Source: an uncultured Verrucomicrobia subdivision 3 bacterium (GTDB taxonomy: Bacteria > Verrucomicrobiota > Verrucomicrobiae > Limisphaerales > CAMLLE01). From it: a stretch of DNA of 9,916 nucleotides. Made by a program: the position numbers and the translations under genes. Positions 7,004 through 9,916 of this stretch are shown one piece after another. How positions within the stretch are numbered: position 1 is the first letter of the stretch; each line of letters starts with the position of its first letter. The stretch spans positions 1-9,916 of the forward strand of contig CAMLLE010000071.1 in the NCBI GenBank assembly GCA_946480555.1. The letters are read 5' to 3'. The notes beneath the pieces were generated by a model that was given only the letters and a program-made list of their open reading frames with translations, was not told the origin of the DNA and made no database searches.

Positions 7004-9916
7004 TTAGGGCGAGACGGTGACGTTGTCAAACGTGGCGGTGCATTGCGCGCCATCGTTATGCGCCGTGACAGCCAGGCCGATATACACGCTGCTGGACATG
7101 TAGATCGTCTTTGAGCCGATCAGTGTCCAGTTCCAGCCGTTCGACGAACGGTAGGCCGTGAACGTGTTGCCGCTGCGCACGAGCTTGACCCAATATGGCG
7201 CGCTCAATCCGGTGGTGTTCACGTTGCCGCTGGCGCCGCCGGTGGTTTCGCGATATTGCGCCGCCACACCGTTATCCGGCGTGACGAACACGGAGGCGTG
7301 TTTCGATCCCGGCGTGAGCGATTCGCGGATCATGATGCCGGCCTTCGCCCAGGAATCGGTTTCATCCACGCTCGCGACGCGGGCGACGATGGTGCAGTTG
7401 TAGTTCGCCTGCTGATAAACGAAGCGGAATTCGTCGCCGCTGTTCCAGATATCTTCGCCGGAACCGATCACGGTGAACTTGCGATTCGCCGAGGCGTAGC
7501 TCGCTCCGCCAGTGGCACCCACGGAACCGATGTTCTTCGACTGCCACGGGCTGGGCAATCCAGCCGACGGGACGGAGCAGGCTTCGTCTGAGTTCGGGCT
7601 TTCCACGCCACCCACGATGCAGGAGACCACGTAGTAATAGGTCTTGCCGTTCTCGCAGGAGTAGTCGGTGTAGCTCGATGAGGTATGGCCGCTCTTCACC
7701 GTGGTGTAAGGTCCGCCCGGAGTGAGCGAGCGCTTCACGTTGAAGCAGGTCGTGCCCGTAATCGGCGTGCAGGTGAGCTTGGTGTAACAGTTGCCAGGCT
7801 TAACCGTCGGGCACGGCGGCTTGGGCAGGTTCACGTTGTTTGTGATTGTCACTGTCCAGCTCGACTGATGCGTCACCTTCGGCAGGCCAAACGGAGGATG
7901 ACCGATTGCGGTGGCCGTGTTGCACAGCGTCTTCGGATCCGTGGATTTGACCGTGTAGGTCTTCGTCACCACGAAACCTTCGCCCGGAACCACCGGCGTC
8001 TGGTGCCAGATCACGCCGCCGAGCATCGGGTCGTCGATGCTCATGCCGCCGTAGAGGCAGGTGTTGCCAGTGTTCGTCACCGCGAACTTGTAGGTGATCG
8101 TTTCACCCACTGCGGCCTTTGCCGGACCGGTCTTCACCAGATAAACGGAAGCGTCGGTCCCAGTGTATCCGAACTTCACACCAGTCTTGTTCTCGCAAGC
8201 CTTCAGGGTGACGGTGGTCTTGTTGTTCTTGGAACCATCCGGATCGTAGGTCTGGCAGTAGTCGCTGCCCGGAACAACTTCCACGGTGTAAGTCCCGGCA
8301 GCGAGATTGCCGATGCAATACGCGCCGTTTGCATCCGTCGTGTCGGTGCCCACCACTGTGCCGCCCGAGTTGCGTACCTTGACCACGATGCCTTCGAGTC
8401 CTTCCTCACCACTCAGGCTGCCATCCGCGTTGCAGTCGCGCAGGATCGTGCCGCAGATGCTGCCCAAGCAGTTGGTCGTGGGCGGAGGCGGAGGTTCGCA
8501 GCTGCGCTGGCAGACTTCAAGCAACTGGACTTTGAACTGGTCGTCGCAGGTGTTCGCGCCCGGCAAAGCCGCGATCACGAACGCGTTGCCCACCACTTCG
8601 CCGGCATTGATAAGCGCGGTGCGAGGCGATGCATTCGGAGCGTAGTTGGTTTCGGCGTAGGAGAAGCTGCCGAGCACTGCGTCGGTCAGGTTCAGATGAT
8701 TCGTGTAAGGATTCGCGAAGTTGCCAATCCAGGCCATGAAGTCGCTATCCGTGACAACATAACCCAGCGTGGCCTTCTTGATGACGACCGGCGCGGAGAA
8801 TTCAAACAGCAAGAAGTTGTCGCGGCCGATGTTATCCACCGTGTGCGAGTTTCCACTGCCGTCGCCTTCGCTGCTGTCCGTCACGCCAAGACCGCCGCTG
8901 TAAGCGCCGACGTAGGCCGGAGCCCAAGCGCCGGTGGATTTCACGCGGCTGAAGGCAGTCACTTTCACCGACAAACCGTTCGTGGTGTAGGTGCTGACGT
9001 TGCCATCCTGGCCGTCCAGATAGCTGTTGCCATTGAAGTTGAACGTGCGGGTCACGCAGATTTCATCCTTCGTAGTTGAGATCACCTGGACGCACGTGGC
9101 GCTGTTGCCGCAATCGTCCGTGGCCTTCCACGTGCGGTTCGTCACCGCGCCGCAAGGTCCGGACACAACTTCGTCGGTGAAGGTGATCGTCGGGGTCTCG
9201 TCACAATTATCCGTGGCCGTGGCCGTGCCAGGATCGGTATTGCCGCCGTTCGGGAGCAGGTACGCCGTGGCCCAGCTGGTCGCGACGCAGTTGTCGAACG
9301 CGTTGTTGAACAAGTCAACAATGGCGCTGAGGTCGTTGAGCGTCACTCCGTAGGCGGAGACGTTCCCACCGCCCAAGGCGATGTTGGCGATCGCGAGGAT
9401 CTCGCTGATCGATTTGCCGTGGAGCGGTGAACCCGGATAGTTCACGGTCAGATCGCCCAGCGGAGAACCCGGCGTGCCGGTGATGCCAGCGGCGCTGAAG
9501 TGGACATTCAACGTGAGCGCAAGCACGTGCTGCGCGAAGACGCCCGCACTGGTCTGGCCAGTCGGATTGACCAGGTCAGACGTGAGCGGGCCAGCAGTGC
9601 CGCCACTCGGGAGGAACGCGGTGATCGCCGCCGCAGAAGTGAACTTGATCGACTTGCCCGCCCAGCCAGGGATGCCGATTTCAACGCAGCCTGACGGGAA
9701 TACATCGTCGAAGTGGTCACAGAGCAGTTTGCCCGGATTGTTGCCGTTCGGAGGAGCACCCCAGCCGCCCGGCGTATAACTGCAGTAATCGACGCCGTTG
9801 GTTACTGTGATGTCCGGCGGGCAGGTGATCTGCGGAGGCGTATTGTCGCTGATAGTTACAGTCTGGCTGCAAGTCGCCGTGTTGCCACACGCGTCCTTGG
9901 CTTCCCATTTCCGGGT
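7004..9916 (-). CDS. Large cysteine-rich multi-domain surface/secreted protein, C-terminal 970 residues (5' end outside window)
   Basis: The frame is open to the window edge with no stop, so the GTG at 9526 is not the start. Window-relative residues 1-39 are the end of one HYR-like module (KDACGNTATC, DNTPPQITCPPDI). Residues about 45-230 are a Gly/Asn-rich module (YTPGGWG, FTSAAAITAFLPSGGT, SEILAIANIALGGG) that I recall only as a recurrent unnamed secreted module. A second HYR-like segment follows at about 231-285 (KATDDCGNSATC). About 290-470 is a beta-rich segment (HTVDNIGRDNFLLFEF). Then come a Pro linker, an SdrD_B/CNA-B-like domain (about 485-585, DCNADGSLSGEE, DANGAYCIGNLAAGTYTVEV), a DUF11-like repeat (about 586-695), an FnIII-like domain (about 698-780) and a terminal jelly-roll domain of DUF1349/LamG type (about 786-970). 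It has 32 cysteines, implying disulphides and an extracytoplasmic place. No C-terminal sorting signal is seen. Probable role is adhesion or matrix, by inference. Confidence 0.9.
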   Translation of the reverse strand, partial: TRKWEAKDACGNTATCSQTVTISDNTPPQITCPPDITVTNGVDYCSYTPGGWGAPPNGNNPGKLLCDHFDDVFPSGCVEIGIPGWAGKSIKFTSAAAITAFLPSGGTAGPLTSDLVNPTGQTSAGVFAQHVLALTLNVHFSAAGITGTPGSPLGDLTVNYPGSPLHGKSISEILAIANIALGGGNVSAYGVTLNDLSAIVDLFNNAFDNCVATSWATAYLLPNGGNTDPGTATATDNCDETPTITFTDEVVSGPCGAVTNRTWKATDDCGNSATCVQVISTTKDEICVTRTFNFNGNSYLDGQDGNVSTYTTNGLSVKVTAFSRVKSTGAWAPAYVGAYSGGLGVTDSSEGDGSGNSHTVDNIGRDNFLLFEFSAPVVIKKATLGYVVTDSDFMAWIGNFANPYTNHLNLTDAVLGSFSYAETNYAPNASPRTALINAGEVVGNAFVIAALPGANTCDDQFKVQLLEVCQRSCEPPPPPTTNCLGSICGTILRDCNADGSLSGEEGLEGIVVKVRNSGGTVVGTDTTDANGAYCIGNLAAGTYTVEVVPGSDYCQTYDPDGSKNNKTTVTLKACENKTGVKFGYTGTDASVYLVKTGPAKAAVGETITYKFAVTNTGNTCLYGGMSIDDPMLGGVIWHQTPVVPGEGFVVTKTYTVKSTDPKTLCNTATAIGHPPFGLPKVTHQSSWTVTITNNVNLPKPPCPTVKPGNCYTKLTCTPITGTTCFNVKRSLTPGGPYTTVKSGHTSSSYTDYSCENGKTYYYVVSCIVGGVESPNSDEACSVPSAGLPSPWQSKNIGSVGATGGASYASANRKFTVIGSGEDIWNSGDEFRFVYQQANYNCTIVARVASVDETDSWAKAGIMIRESLTPGSKHASVFVTPDNGVAAQYRETTGGASGNVNTTGLSAPYWVKLVRSGNTFTAYRSSNGWNWTLIGSKTIYMSSSVYIGLAVTAHNDGAQCTATFDNVTVSP

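Noticed and set aside
7004..7200. PEP-CTERM or other C-terminal sorting signal on the surface protein
   Set aside because: The protein ends in a beta-strand (TFDNVTVSP) with no PEP motif, hydrophobic helix or basic tail.
7685..9079. A 464-codon open frame on the plus strand opposite the surface-protein gene
   Set aside because: The translation is dominated by Arg, His, Ala and Val with no domain sense. It is the antisense shadow of the GC-rich surface-protein gene, whose own frame shows clear domains.
1..9916. CRISPR arrays, tRNA/rRNA genes, insertion sequences, integrase genes or attachment sites
   Set aside because: Reading both strands gave no regularly spaced repeats, cloverleaf-like sequences, transposase motifs or flanking direct repeats.

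Overview
The window looks like a stretch of chromosome from a moderately GC-rich, Gram-negative-type environmental bacterium. The best guess is the Verrucomicrobiota, or the wider Planctomycetes-Verrucomicrobia group. That rests on the style of two proteins: a membrane-anchored protein of about 32-residue helical repeats, and a very large cysteine-rich surface protein with HYR, SdrD_B and DUF11-like modules. It is inferred from memory of such families, not from a marker gene. There are no RNA genes, CRISPR arrays, insertion sequences or integrases.

Layout. From 2 to 1354 (+) is the C-terminal half of a ClpC-type Hsp100 ATPase, closed by a strong intrinsic terminator. A short unrecognised gene follows at 1541-1768 (+). 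All remaining genes are on the minus strand and converge on it. Read in their own direction they are: (a) a giant extracellular multi-domain protein running in from beyond the right edge (9916 to 7004); (b) a terminator hairpin at 6963-6990; (c) a signal-anchored helical-repeat protein (6953-5658); (d) an eight-helix membrane sensor histidine kinase with a GAF domain (5517-3427); (e) a response regulator fused to a SpoIIE/PP2C phosphatase (3347-2038), broken by a single-base frameshift; and (f) a 78-residue unrecognised protein (2016-1780).

How they may work together. The kinase, the regulator-phosphatase and the small protein share a strand with gaps of 79 and 21 bases. They form a plausible signalling operon: the membrane or GAF input drives phosphorylation of the receiver Asp, which would control a PP2C phosphatase of the RsbU type. 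Such phosphatases usually act on an anti-sigma-factor antagonist, and none is visible here. As the sequence stands, the phosphatase loses its last metal-binding aspartates, so the output would be dead unless the lesion is a sequencing or assembly error. The surface protein and the repeat protein look like envelope proteins with no evident functional link to the operon.

I did not find a convincing new multi-gene system. The most noteworthy items are the frameshift, the regular nine-copy repeat protein, the cysteine-rich modular surface protein whose reading frame is open to the window edge, and a sequence block shared by two candidate promoters.
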